A stretch of 64,000 bases of DNA from Euphorbia lathyris (GCF_963576675.1 NC_088911.1:31480501-31544500), one strand, 5' to 3'. Counted from the first letter of the stretch, positions 18,781 through 31,148 are shown. Numbers and translations: made by a program. Notes: generated from the letters alone by a model not told the origin.

Positions 18781-21700
18781 CAGGTAAGCCTGAGATGTGC
18801 TGAGAAGTCAAAGATGTGGTATATTGACAGCGCATGCTCGAGGCATATGACTATGATGAAACTGATGAAACTCAGTTCATCACATTTGAACGTAAACGAG
18901 GAGGAAGCGTAAGTTTTGGAGACAATAAAAAGGGTAAGATAGTAGGGTCAGGAACCGTTGGAGGTAATCCTACTATTGAGTCAGTCTCCCTAGTCAGCGG
19001 ACTCAAATATAACTTACTCAGCGTAGCTCAGCTATGTGATAATGGGAGAAAACTTATATTTGATGACACTGGATGTAAAATATACGAGGGTAAAACTAAT
19101 GAGTTAATTTTAACTGCCCCTCGCATTGATAATGTCTTCATGCTGAACTTGGAGAAAAAGTTTTCAAAAACTGTATGCTTAGTTTCAAAGGAAGAAAATT
19201 CCTGGCTATGGCACAGGAGACTTGGTCATGTAAGCATGGACCTCCTGGCCAAATTAGCAAGAAAGAAATTGGTTGAGGGACTGCCAGAACTTAAATTTGA
19301 AAAAGATCAACTATGCCACGCTTGCCAAGTTGGAAAACAAACCAAACAATCTTTTCATAGTAAAAATATTGTCTCAACTAAGCGTCCGTTAGAGTTACTA
19401 CACTTGGATCTCTTTGGTCTAGTCCAGCCGCTGAGTCTGGGTGGAAGAAGATTTTCCTTGGTCATTGTAGATGACTTCTCTTGGTACACGTGGATCATCT
19501 TGCTGAGTAGCAAGGATGAGACCTTTGAGACATTTTCAAATTTGGTTAGAAAACTTGAAAATGATAAAGACCTAAAACTGGCTCACATCCGAAGTGATAA
19601 TGGTGGAGAATTCAAAAACCAACAGTTTGTTGAATTCTGTGAAGCCAGCGGCATTGACCATAACTTTTCTGCTCCTAGAACGCCTCAACAAAATGGGGTT
19701 GTAGAAAGGAAGAACAGAACCTTGGTTGAAATAGGCAGGACAATACTGAGTGAGCATAGGCTTCCAAAGTATTTTTGGGAAGAAGCTGTCAACACAGCGT
19801 GCTATATTCTTAATAGGGCTCTTGTTAGACCTATACTAAAGAAAACCCCCTACGAACTTTGGAAAGGACGAAAGCCCAACATTGGATACTTTCTTGCCTT
19901 TGGCTGTAAATATTTTATTTTAAACACCAAAGATAGCCTAGCTAAGTTTGACTCAAAAGCTGATGAAGCTATCTTTTTAGGCTACTCAACAAACAGCAAA
20001 GCATACAGAGTTTTCAATAAACGAACTCAAGTTTTAGAAGAGTCAGTACATGTTGAGTTCGACGAAACTAACCCTGCAGGAAGATATCTCCCGCTGATCG
20101 AGGATGATCCACACTCAGTATCCGCTGATCAAGATCCAGCCGCTGAGTCATTCCCTCAAGGGCAGACCAAAGGTAAAAGTGAACCTCAAATTGTTTTCAC
20201 TGACCAGTCTACACCTGCAGAGATTATTGAAACACAGATAGCACAATACATCAATCTACCAAAGGAGATAAGGATACCAAGAGGACACTCAGAGAGTGCT
20301 ATTCTTGATGCCGCTGAGAATACCCTGATGATAAGAAACTAACTCAGGAGATACCTCAGCAACATAGCCTTCATCTCAGTTCAGGAACCTAAGAACTTCG
20401 CTGATGCTGAGGAAGATGAATTCTGGATGAGCGCAATGCAAGAGGAACTTGACCAATTCAGAAGAAACGATGTATGGGAGTTAGTGCCACATCCAAGGAG
20501 TCAGAAGACCATTGGAACAAGATGGGTCTTCCGCAACAAGCTGGATGAACAAGGAAATGTAGTCAGGAACAAAGCAAGGCTTGTAGCTCAGGGCTACAGT
20601 CAGCAAGAAGGTATTGACTACGGTGAGATCTTTGCCCCAGTGGCAAGGCTAGGGGCTATTAGAATTTTATACGCTTATGCAAGTTATATGAACTTTAAAC
20701 TGTTTCAAATGGATGTTAAGAGTGCATTTCTTAATGGAGTTATAAACGAGGAAGTTTATGTTAATCAACCTCCAGGGTTTGAGGATCCTAAGTTCCCAAA
20801 CCATGTCTATAAACTCAAAAAGGCTCTGTACGGCCTCAAGCAAGCACCACGTGCTTAGTATGAGAGGCTGACCAATTTCTTGCTGACTAGAAATTATGTC
20901 AGAGGCAAAGCTGATACAACCTTATTCATTAAGAGAAAGGGTAAAGATACCCTGCTGGCTCAAATATATGTGGATGATATTATTTTCAGTGCTACTAATG
21001 AGTCAATGTGCAAGGAATTTAGCAAGCAAATGCAGACTGAGTTTGAAATGTCAATGATGGGAGAACTCAACTTCTTCCTTGGACTTCAAATCAAACAAGG
21101 AAAAAATGGCATCTTCATCAGTCAAGCCAAATATGCCAAGGAGATATTGAAGAAATATGATCTTGAAAATTACAAGCCAATATCTACTCCTATGGGCACT
21201 AACACTGTCCTCTGCGCTGACGAGAATGGTAAGTCAGTAGACAGCAAATTGTATCGAGGTATGATAGGCTCTCTACTTTACTTAACAGCAAGTAGACCGG
21301 ACATTCAGTTTTCAGTATGCTACTGTGCTAGATATCAATCTAACCCTAAGGAATCTCATTACATAGATGTAAAAAGAATCCTTAGATATTTGCAAAGCTC
21401 AGTGAACGCAGGTTTATGGTATCCCAACACTCATTGTTTCACACTCGTTGGATTCACTGACGCTGACTATGGACGAGACAAGCTTGAACGAAAAAGCACC
21501 TCTGGAGGATGTCACTTCTTAGGAAGCTGTCTTGTATCCTGGTTCAGCAAGAAGCAGGCGTCAGTAGCCTTGTCTACCACTGAAGCTGAGTACATTGCTG
21601 TTGGACACTGTGTTGCTCAAGTCCTATGGATTAAGCAACAGCTTGAAGACTATGGTGTTCAAACAAAGACAATTAAGGTCAAATGCGACAACAAGAGTGC

Positions 21701-21909
21701 AACTGATCTATCACCCAATTCAACACAGGAGGATGAAGCATGTCAGCATAAGACATCACTTCATTAGAGACCATATACTCAAGGGTGAGATAAAGCTGAC
21801 CTATGTCCCAACGGATGAGCAGCTTGCGGATATCTTCACAAAGCCACTGGCTCGTGAACAGTTCAGCATACTGAGAGAAGCCATTGGTATGTTTAATCCT
21901 CTTCAGTAA
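18781..21909 (+). pseudogene. copia pol: protease, integrase, reverse transcriptase, RNase H
   Basis: The protease motif MWYIDSACSRHMT (DSA instead of DSG) near 18814 lies one frame away from the following KIVGSGTVGG region, so there is a frameshift near 18860. The integrase HHCC motif (HRRLGHVS to CHAC, 19210-19325) and catalytic core (LHLDLFGL, VIVDDFSW, IRSDNGGEF, PQQNGVVERKNR) are present. The reverse transcriptase runs from [11 protein letters not shown] through [19 protein letters not shown] and the catalytic YVDDI near 20967. RNase H is recognised by TDADYGRDK and STTEAEYIA. Further breaks are TAA at 20340, TAG at 20856 in place of a Trp, and a frameshift near 21720 before the C-terminal RHHFIRDHILKGEI. 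The copia order of integrase before RT is clear. Confidence 0.93.
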
Positions 21910-22396
21910 ATTCCAGCTCTTAATATAGATTCATGCTGAGTGAATTAACATGCTGAATGATCTATTATTTGCTGAGTGAATAGATGTATGCTGAGTGATT
22001 AATGCTAAATGAATGAATATCACATACTGAGCAAACATTGGCACCGAGTAGTTATCTCAAACTGAGAAATCATCCGTTTGTATAAAACTGACCACTCAGA
22101 ATATAAAACGCTTAGTATTCTAAACGCTGAGTATAAGATCTGTTGCATTTAATGCTAGAGCACGCGAATAGCCACCTAGGATGACGTATGCGCCGAATGT
22201 GTCATAAAAGCCAGGATCATTGTCGGTTGACAATCCCAAGGCAAAACTGACACATGGATTCGATAAGATCCACCTTTCACCGCTATAAATAATGGGTAAA
22301 TCCCCATTTTTTTATCTCTTTACACTTACCGAATTCTCTAGCATAACCTCTCTCTCTCTAAAAACACTCAAAACTTCCAAAACCCTCTCTGAAACT

Positions 22397-25239
22397 ATGA
22401 CTAAGATTTCAATGAACATCTCCGGTGCCGGTCACCCTAAGACCAGTTCCGATGAACCTTCTAAGCATACTACTCTGCCTGAAATGACAAAAGCCACAAC
22501 ACCGAGCAAAGGCAAAGCTGGCCAAGCTACCTCATCTAAAGGAAAGCCGACCAAAGTCAGAACCTACACTAAAGTCTTCGAAGACGTGAGAGAATGGAAG
22601 ATAGACTTCTCAAGATGGTTCTCTGAGGCTTTTCTCGAAACCGAGCAACCGTTCTGTGAATGGATATCAAAGAATGGGTGGACGGAGCTGTTCTCTATTA
22701 GAGACCCAACTTATCCTGACCTAGTAAAGGAATTCTACCACAATCTGCGGGTTGCTGACGATAACCAGGACTGCCTAGTAACCGTGGTAAAAGAGAAAAC
22801 CATCTTTGTCAACCCTACTTACCTTGCCAATTTGCTGAAATTGAAGAATGAGGGAACAAAGCTGAGGAGAACTAGTGATCATGAAGGAACTGGGTACGTA
22901 GCCGCCTTCTGCAAACCCCTGGCCATTCTGGAGAAATCTCAAGTTCTTCAATGGGTCAGCATCAAAAGATGGCACACTACCTGCTGACCAATTACATCTA
23001 CCCCAAGATTAATTGCACCAGCTCAGTGACAAATTTCGAGCAATGCTTCATATGGCATATGCTGACCTATAAGCCCATCAATATGCAAGTTTTCTTAATC
23101 GCTGGCTTCCAGAGGAGCACAAGAACTTTAAGGCTGGGCTCACTCATAACCAGAATCCTCATAGACCATCAGATTGACCTATTCGAGGAAACTCAGGCCC
23201 AAGGCTCTGAGATAATAGCTGCTGCACTGCGTGCCTTGAAGTATAACCAACCAGTTAAGAAAGCCAAAAATGCTGATGAGGCTGCTGAGGAGACTGCCCC
23301 AAAGAAGGGCAAAAGAAAAAAGGCTCCAGCTGCCCGCAAAAGAAAAGCTGTTGGGACTCCTTCGAAAGATGCTGAGTTGCCAGCAAAGAAGCTAAAGTCA
23401 GCTGCCCAAAAAGGTCAGGAGAGACCTAAGTCAGCTCAGAAAAGAAACATGTAAGATGAGCCTGATACAGAAGAAAGAGTGGATGCTGCTGAGCAACCTC
23501 TGAAGAAGACGAAGTCTTCAGGGCTGACCCCAATTGATGCTATCCCCACTGACATCATTGTTCCTGGTGATTCTCACTTCACACAATGTCAGGGAACTGA
23601 AGCTGAGCATCAAGAAGATGATGTGGAATTGGATGATCACTTCATCACTCAGGTGGAAGAAGAGTTAGATAACGAAGATCAGGATGATGAGGAAGCAGAA
23701 GAAGAAGAAGAAACTGATCACGATGACGCTGAGGAGACAGCGAGTGAAGAGGACGCTGCTGACCCAACTAATACTGAGTTGGCTGCAGATGAAGTACAAG
23801 AACAAGCTGATCAGCCCAATGTTGATCAAGAAGAAACTTCTCCTTCTCACTCAGGAGAATCTATCCAAGCTGACCCTACTCCTCCTCGCAGAAGAAGATT
23901 AGTAAAGGCAAGTCAGAAAACTGTCATTGACTTACCTGTTCAAAAGCCGACTAAAGATCCTTCTTCTCTTAAGCTGAAGTTTTCCAGTAAGCAAACTCCT
24001 TCTTCTCAACAAGCTTTTCTTGAAAAGCAAGCCTTTGTTTCTTCACAAAAGGAACAAGCTGACTTGAATGCTTCCGCCAACTCTACTAGCCAAACCGAGC
24101 AAGTTCTCATCAATGTTATTGCTCCAAGCATTGTGCTGACTCAGAACATTTCTGCCCCTGTCAGCACTGACATCATTAGGATTACTACTTCACCGACCAT
24201 CACTACTGCCGATCAATCATCTCTTCCAGAAAACCAAGTGCAGATCGAAAACCCACTTCTAGTCACTGACCATGTCATCACACTGACTCCTCCACCAACT
24301 GGTCAAACTGAGGAAACTAGGCAACATGATGAAAGATCCCTCAGCTATCTGCATGCCACCGAGTCTGGTAGACAACTCATCAACTCGGTGCAGTCATTAA
24401 TCAAGGATATTCATCAAACTGCTGAACCTACTGCTGGATCTACTAACAATGCCTCAACTCAGCTGTCCCAAGTCACTCAGCTCTTAAATGAGGTTAAAGG
24501 ACTGAAGGATCTGCTTAGTGATATGATCTCAATTCAATCACATCAGCCCAAGCAGGACTCAATAACGAAGCTGGCTGAGCTTCAATTGACAATGGTTCAA
24601 CATCTGAACACTCTTCAAGGCCAATTCCAGACCTTGTCAGCTGCGAACACTCACTATGCAACTTCTGATGAAGTTAAGATGCTCTTTGCCCAGCTTCACA
24701 CTGAGCAAACCAAGACCAACCATCAGCTGGCTTCCTACTCTCAATGCTCGGTGGAGCAACTTAACGAAGCAGTTCGTCTGCTGAACTTGAATAAGAAAGA
24801 GATGGACACTGACCAAATGAAGCAAAATGAGATATTGGTCAACTCCCAAAGGATCTTCACCCATGTGCGTCATAATAATATCCAGCGTCAATATTATGAC
24901 TCAGCACTGCTGAAGACCTTTCATTAAGTTTTTGCTGCACTGACAGATTCAATTACTTGGGTAGGTAAGTCTCAAGCTTACATACTGAGCCTGCTCAGCG
25001 CCGCTGAAATCGGCATACCAAAAGAGGTCTTGGATGAAGGCGTTATTGTTTTCGACGGTATCAATGAAAGTGCCGATAAACTTAAGGAGCTGTCCGGCAT
25101 GCTGACCGCCGCAGTCTTAACCGACTCCTTTAGAATTCCTCCTCCACCCGATGCTGACAAAACGGGGGAGAAAGAACAAGCTAGAACTCAGCAGGAGGCT
25201 CCTAGAAGTAGTCAGTCCAAGCAAAAGAAAAAGAAATAG
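22397..25239 (+). pseudogene. Third ORF downstream of pol (Sirevirus 'env-like' position), broken
   Basis: About 950 codons follow a 490-bp gap after pol. The first ATG in context is at 22397 (MTKISMNISGAGHPKTSSDE). The N-terminal third resembles the plant transposon-protein domain found in env-like ORFs of Athila/Sirevirus elements (FVNPTYLANLLKLKN; LLTNYIYPKINC; FIWHMLTYKPINM; GSLITRILIDHQIDL). A Lys-rich basic segment follows (about 23230-23450), then a very acidic segment (about 23600-23760), then a helical C-terminal half and a Lys-rich end. A frameshift lies near 22960-22985, with stops at 23452 and 24925. I see no signal peptide or membrane helix. The biochemical role is unknown. Confidence 0.75.
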
Positions 25240-25682
25240 AAACCGGCTTGCATAGTCTTATGTCTTATCCTTATGTCCATGTTTCTACGTTTCTTTGTTT
25301 GTTTGATGTATACGCTGACTACTTTAATTCAATTCAATACTTGCATCTTTTATCCAAACCTGAGTAGTTTATATATGATGCTGAGTATTTAATTATTATG
25401 TATCTTCAATTACATCAACTGTGTTTACTGTCTATAATACTTGTTGATTGTATCCTATGCTGATTAAATGTTTGACATTGTCTTGTATGTTTATAAAACA
25501 CTGTCTCATAAGACCCATTGAACAAAATGATTACTCAGCGCTCTCTGAATGATAAACCTTCCGCTTAATACTGAGTAAAATAGAATATGTTCCATGAGCT
25601 GACCTATATCTGAAAACTGACCTTAGACTTACTCAATTAAACCTTAAAATGTTTAGAGTAAAACTAAGTCAGTAGCTCAACC

Positions 25683-25785
25683 CTGACGGGGGAGTTTGCT
25701 AAGTAATAATAGGTCAACTATCATGGGGGAGCTCAACACTGAGTTCCTCACTGAATAGTTTTGCCAACATCAAAATGGGGGAGTT
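25683..25785 (+). promoter_or_regulatory. Repeated polypurine tracts before the 3' LTR
   Basis: GGGGGAG cores occur near 25688, 25725 and 25777 (ACGGGGGAGTT, ATGGGGGAGCT, AAAATGGGGGAGTT). Another lies inside the third ORF near 25163. The spacing and wording match the truncated element at 10326-10434, so the multiplicity is a family character. Confidence 0.75.
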
Positions 25786-26924
25786 TGTTGAAACACCTTT
25801 CCACATGATTTTGATTTGACAAAATTATTTAAGTAAATTTAAATATATTCTAAACACACTAAGTTTAAATGCTTTGATTTATTACACTAATGTGTTTGTT
25901 CAATGTTGAGTTAAATTGTTTATAAGACATAAAGACTAAATGGCTTAAAGCCCAATACGGAAGTCAAAGCCCAAGTCAAACAGATCAAGACCACTCGGCC
26001 CGCGTGTGCAAAACGCTGTCGTTATGTACAAAACGCAGCTCAGCGGAAGAAGGATCTAGAAGACCTTCGTTGAACAACTTCGGAATGAAGCTGCTGAGTT
26101 GAATCGACAAAGAGTACAAGACAACAACTGAGCAAGAACAACTTCCAGACAAAGTGTTTCCACTTTGGGTAAAGTTCAGAAGACACAGGACGCTGTCTAG
26201 TTGACCTTACCATAAATGGAGAGACATTCTGCCGGACTGACTAAAAGCTGACCGAGGACAGAAGATACTCAAATCTGATTGGCCGAGAGCTCTGAGCAAG
26301 ACTGAGTGACAACGACAAGAATCCGTTTCCCTCCAACGGTTATTTTGAAATTCGAAATGACTGATGCCTCAGACGTCTCTATAAATAGTGCCCTTCAGTT
26401 GCTTCAAAGAATACACAGAACTCAATCAAGCCATTACGCTGACCAAAATTCTACTCAAAGTTCTGTGAGAAAAAGCAAAGCAAATACTTACACCAAATTA
26501 TATATCTTTCGTGTAAAAGTCTAGAGTGATTATTCAGTAGAGAATTCGAAAGCTCGGAACGTGTTCCGGGGACAGGACGTAGGCTTAGAGGCCGAACCTG
26601 GATAAATCTGCTGAGTAACATCTTTTTAACCTTAAACTCCTTAATATATATATTGCTTGCTTAAACAAAACTGACCAAGTAAAGAGGTCACACTGAGTTG
26701 TGTTGCATTGAGTATCTGAGCTCAGGAATAGACTCAAGTGCTATCTCCTGACTCAAAGAAAGAAGCTGACTTAGTCACCAGTTGACTAAGCTAGTGTCTT
26801 AATTTACTCAGCGCGATGTATTATCCTTTTTCAAAGAAAAAGAAGTCAGCCTTAACGTATTAAAATTTTAAATAGTTCCTATCCCCCCCTTGGAACTAAC
26901 TTGTTACGTTATAAGGGACCAACA
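25786..26924 (+). repeat. 3' LTR of the copia element, with 194-bp internal deletion
   Basis: 1139 bp. It matches the 5' LTR except for scattered substitutions, a few short indels, and one clean deletion where GTGATTATTCA joins directly to GTAGAGAATTCG (26525-26540). The deleted part lies downstream of the TATA box and takes out part of the transcribed leader region. Confidence 0.93.
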
Positions 26925-27300
26925 AAAGTTGCTTAAAGTTACATTATTAACCTCCTAAGTCTTACATTGCAAAGTAAGGGGATATCTGGACAAGTTGAAG
27001 CACATATCAGTATAAGCAAGTTTTCAAGTCGGCAAGTAATCGGTGACTTTAAGCAAGTTCGAGGGGCCAATAGGTTACTCTAAGCAAGTTTAAAAAGTTA
27101 ATCATCTGTTTTCAAATTTCGAGAGGGTGATTGCCTTTTATGGACCACTCAGAGGGATTATGTACCACTCCAGCAGCTAGGGCTATAATTGCACCATTTC
27201 ACAAACATTAAGACTAAAATGGTGCTATTTTGTACGTTGGGGTTAAATTGACACTTCCCTAAAATGTTGCTATTTTGGTACCTTAACCCTTGTATATATA
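26925..27300. other. Host intergenic DNA, no gene
   Basis: AT-rich sequence continuing the host DNA interrupted at 15635. The motif AAGCAAGTT recurs several times between 27018 and 27090. No open frame of interest was seen. Confidence 0.6.
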
Positions 27301-27479
27301 TTTTCTTTAGCACCCAGAGATGTGCTTGCAACTTGTTTGGCTCCAGGACACCCTGACATCTTAGTTCGCCTTGTGCCTTTAATGACTATGGATTACTATT
27401 TGATTTTCTGCAATATTAGTATGAATGTTAATCTAGACGAAGTGATACATAGGAAATTTCATTCTTTGAAGGTTTTTTG

Positions 27480-28110
27480 CAGACCTTATCCATTTTGGAG
27501 TTGTACATTATGCCCTTGTGTGTCCACAACCACCTCCAACAGCAACTCCTGAGCAGATTAGCTTACAGAGCTTCCATCAAAGGGAAAACTAAACGAGAAG
27601 CACAAAAAACGTTCTTGAACCTGGAATGTATATGCCTGTTAATGTTCACCCGAAATGTTTCCAAAGGTGATGTTTACGGGTTAATTACACCAGTGATTGA
27701 TTCTCTAAGTATTAGAAATGGAATGCTATTGTTGCTATAAATCCAAATTTCTTAACGTAAAACCCATTACAATTTGAATATAATTTCACCTCAGTTGTTG
27801 TCATTTTATCCGGATTCCAACAAATATAGCCGCTGGAGATGACATGTGGGAGATATGTAACAAAAGGTGACATCATATTGAAATTGTTACAAGTTTTATG
27901 TTAAGAAATGGTAATAACATTCCATTTCTGATATTCTGAGGACCATGGATGCATTTTTTTTTGTCATTTTCCATAAAAGTGATGCTTATTGATGTTTGAA
28001 ATTTCATTCAGATGCTATGAAATTGATTGGAAATCAATAATTATAGATGTTACTAAATCTTTTGTGGTTTTGGACAAACTTGTTGGTACATCAGTATGTG
28101 ATTCATTCAT
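27480..28110 (+). pseudogene. RNA pseudouridine synthase (plastid RluD-type) gene fragment
   Basis: An exon-like block at 27483-27666, after a TTTTTTGCAG acceptor, reads DLIHFGVVHYALVCPQPPPT then TATPEQI. After a frame break it reads RASIKGKTKREAQKTF, and after another LEPGMYMPVNVHPKCF, before CCAAAG|GTGATG. A second block from about 28012, after TTTCATTCAG, reads CYEIDWKSIIIDVTKSFVVL then DKLVGTSV. These match the organellar plant pseudouridine synthase family (S4-like plus catalytic domain) as I know it. Both frame breaks and the missing catalytic core show it is dead. Keeping intron-like spacing and splice sites means it derives from genomic DNA, not mRNA. Confidence 0.65.
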
Positions 28111-28565
28111 TGCTTTCTTGTTTTTGATTAAATGTTTTTGAATGTAGGATTATATTCTCCTCAAGGATGGACATGATTCTCAATTAACCCAATTACAAAT
28201 TAATTTCAGGCATTGCAAATTAATTTAATTTTAACTTTCTAGGCGAAATGCAGATTTAGCTATAACGTACTAAATGAGGCAATACATGAAGCAAATCTGT
28301 TCTTCAATGCTTAGGGCTGATCTATATTATAATTTGATTTTGATTGGTTTTGAAAGTAATGATCTACACTTTTAGAAATATTTTTATCGTGTGATTATGC
28401 AAAAATAAAAATGAGGTAATGATTTAAGGCAAAGTAAGTTCATGAAGATATGGAAATTGTGTCATGAAGAGACTTGTTGTTTTGGTGACATGCACTATGA
28501 CGAAGCAAATATGTTCTTCAATTCATTGGGGACAATCTATATCGATATATTGTTATTTTTAACTT
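28062..28565. repeat. Segmental duplication B, copy 1
   Basis: It runs from TTTTGTGGTTTTGGACAAAC to about the CGATATATTG motif. It begins inside the pseudouridine-synthase exon fragment, so the copy at 30238 carries part of the same coding remnant. Confidence 0.85.
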
Positions 28566-29169
28566 TGATCCCTTATTTTCGTCTGAGTCTCTGCCTTTAA
28601 GTATTTTTAAAACATTGCTCATAATAATTTGAGTATATTCAATCTATTCTTGTTTTTTTATTATAGGCAAAAAAAAAATGTTTATAACTTTTTTTATTAA
28701 GTTCGTGGGCTTTAGTATTTTGTTGATTAAATTCATGATTTTTATCACACGCATTAAGCCATTCATTAACGGTTTAGCCAATGACACAGTTATTGAAAAG
28801 CTCAATATATGCAAAAACTAAAAAGACAATGGAATGACATTGCCGATGCAAATGTAATGGTCTGATTTTCATATTCGGTTGGTCAGATTTTCATATTTGT
28901 GTTTCTAATTTATCCTAAATCTATTACGTATTTGTTTGACATGTAATATAAAATTTTATTTTTCATAATCTGTCTCATTGCTCGGTTCCAGACTTCTATT
29001 GATTTTCTAACAATTAAATTTTTCCCCATACTGACCCGAACTTGAGTTTTATGCATCTGTCAATTGAAAATTCTTATTTTATTTTTCTTTACTCTGTTTG
29101 TTTGGTTTGTAATATTACTATTGCTCGGTGCCTTACAAACATGTGTATTGCTTATTAGTTCCTGCGTTA
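28566..29169. other. AT-rich spacer, nothing identified
   Basis: This lies between duplication B copy 1 and duplication A copy 2. It has homopolymer-rich DNA and no credible ORF, repeat boundary or splice pattern. Confidence 0.5.
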
Positions 29170-30245
29170 CCATTGTTCATTTGGAAGACAATAATGAAGT
29201 TGTTGTGTTTATGCTGCATGGTTGATAGTTATCAAGTTGTTGTGAAACTTATCAAAGGATTGATGTTGAGGTCTGCACTTGAGGCTTCAAGTGTTAATGG
29301 TCATGTAGATAACTGGAAAACTCTAATACTCGTGTCTAACTTGAAATGATTTGTTTTTAGTATGCAAAACCCAATAAACTACTATAACATTGGTAGCGAT
29401 GTGTTACTGATGAATTAGCATTGTTAGTCACATGTATCTGTTTTTGTTTATTGTAGTTGTATTATAATTTTCCTATATGTGAAGGACTTTGTTTCTTAGT
29501 ATACTTATATGTTATTGCAGTTCATGTCAAGAACACAAGTGTTTTTATGGATTGTTTGATTATGATTTTGGAAAAAAGAGGAAATAACCAACTCTGGAAA
29601 ACCAAATTATGGTTTGGGAGTGGCTCAAGTGTAATCCCCTTGGAACTCTTTATTACAGGTTAGAAAATTGGATTTTTATTGAGACTTTCATTTTACTTCC
29701 TCTTTTTTTTATGTTCTTTTTGCTCTTGTGGCATCATTCATGTTCCTCTTAATTACCTTATTCTCCATGTTTCTATCATTGCTTGTTGGGTTGTTACTTA
29801 ATGATACATTGCTTGTTGGGTATACCCTTTCAAGGCTATTCATATCAAAATTTGTGCCTTTGCCATGTTTCTTTGCTTAAAATCACGTGTATCACTACTT
29901 CTATTCATGAGGGTCGAATAGATACATTTAACTTTTTCATTGTGTCACAACTTGTGCAGTTACATATCATGTGTATCCGCTTGACCTTTTGAACTTTTAG
30001 TTTATCTTGTTGTCTTTGAGGAGTAACATATCATGATGTCAATTAGAGTAAGTGTTCCTTCCTTCTCTTCTAGATGTTTATTGATTGGTGCATAGTTATC
30101 AAAGACGCACCTCAAGTGCAAAAGACGGTCTAGAGGTGCACACGTGAGTAAAGATGTTTCTCGCTATTAACTAAAATTAGATTCGCTGTGGACTAAGGAC
30201 CATGCTTGCACATGGGTAAACAATAGGGTGCATATCCATGTTCTT
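29170..30245. repeat. Segmental duplication A, copy 2
   Basis: Partner of 12070-13205. Its right end switches abruptly, after CATCCATGTTCTT, into a copy of duplication B. Confidence 0.85.
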
Positions 30246-31148
30246 TTGTGGTTTTGGACAAACTTGCTGGTACATCAGTATGTGATTCATTCATTGCTTT
30301 CTTGTTTTTGAATGTAGGATTATATTCTCCTCAAGGATGGACATGATTCTTAATTAACCCAATTACAAATTAATTTCAGGCATTGCAAATTAATTTAATT
30401 TTAACTTTCTAATCTAAATGAAGATTTAGCTATAACGTACTAAATGAGGCAATACATAAAGCAAATCTGTTCTTCAATGCTTAGGGCTGATCTATATTAT
30501 AATTTGATTTTGATTGGTTTTGAAAGTAATGATCTACACTTTTAGAAATATTTTTATTATGTGATTATGCAAAAATAAAAAAGAGGTAATGATTTAAGGC
30601 AAAGTAAGTTCATGAAGATATGGAAATTGTGTCATGAAGAGACTTGTTGTTTTGGTGACATGCACTATGACGAACGTATCAATCCTTAACCATTATTAAG
30701 GATGTTGATGAAGCAAATATGTTCTTCAATGCATTGGGGACAATCTATATCGATATATTGTGATATGGGTTAACGTGAGTATTCATATGTTCATAGGCTT
30801 GCCAGATCATATGAGTTAACGTGAGTATTCATAGGTTCATGCAATTACAAGGAGAGAAAGAAAGAAAGATATGGTAACTTATATTGTGATATTGTGTTTT
30901 AGATGCAATTACATTTCTAAGTCGAGAGAAATGAGCTTCAAATGTTACCTTCCAGATAGACATAGGCACTCATGAGTGCATAGGATGTAGTTTCTTGAGA
31001 TTTTCATCATAGTGACGCACGCATTGATTCAGGCTCTGAAAGCCTACGCGAGGCGCACAAGTTGAGACCCTTTCAAACTGTGCCTCGCCTTGTGCAATCG
31101 AGGCTCACTACCTTGAGCCTTGTGTAAGGTGCACCTTTAACAACTATG
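30094..31148. repeat. Possible foldback-type repeat with GTTATCAAAG / CTTTAACAAC ends
   Basis: The left end TAGTTATCAAAGACGCACCT (30094) and right end AAGGTGCACCTTTAACAACTA (about 31129-31148) are roughly inverted. They resemble the common plant repeat with termini like TAGTTGTCAAAGGCGC. A second left end, without a matching right end, is at 13085. Duplication B copy 2 lies inside. Confidence 0.35.
30238..30765. repeat. Segmental duplication B, copy 2
   Basis: Near-identical to 28062-28565. It differs by small indels, including an extra 40-bp stretch near 30670, and by loss of a piece near the start. It directly abuts duplication A copy 2. Confidence 0.85.

Larger units (their letters stand above)
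15636..26924 (+). mobile_element. Complete but disabled Sirevirus-like Ty1/copia retrotransposon
   Basis: 11.3 kb: 5' LTR, PBS, gag, protease, integrase, reverse transcriptase/RNase H (copia order), a 3-kb third ORF, polypurine tracts and 3' LTR. The flanks GAAGT (15631-15635) and AAAGT (26925-26929) look like a 5-bp target duplication with one change. Outer host sequence joins sensibly (CCCTTGAAGT to TTGCTTAAAG). The two LTRs differ at roughly 15 visible sites plus small indels, so insertion is fairly young. Yet the coding part has at least six in-frame stops and three frameshifts, and the 3' LTR has a 194-bp deletion. The element cannot now make its own proteins. Confidence 0.92.
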
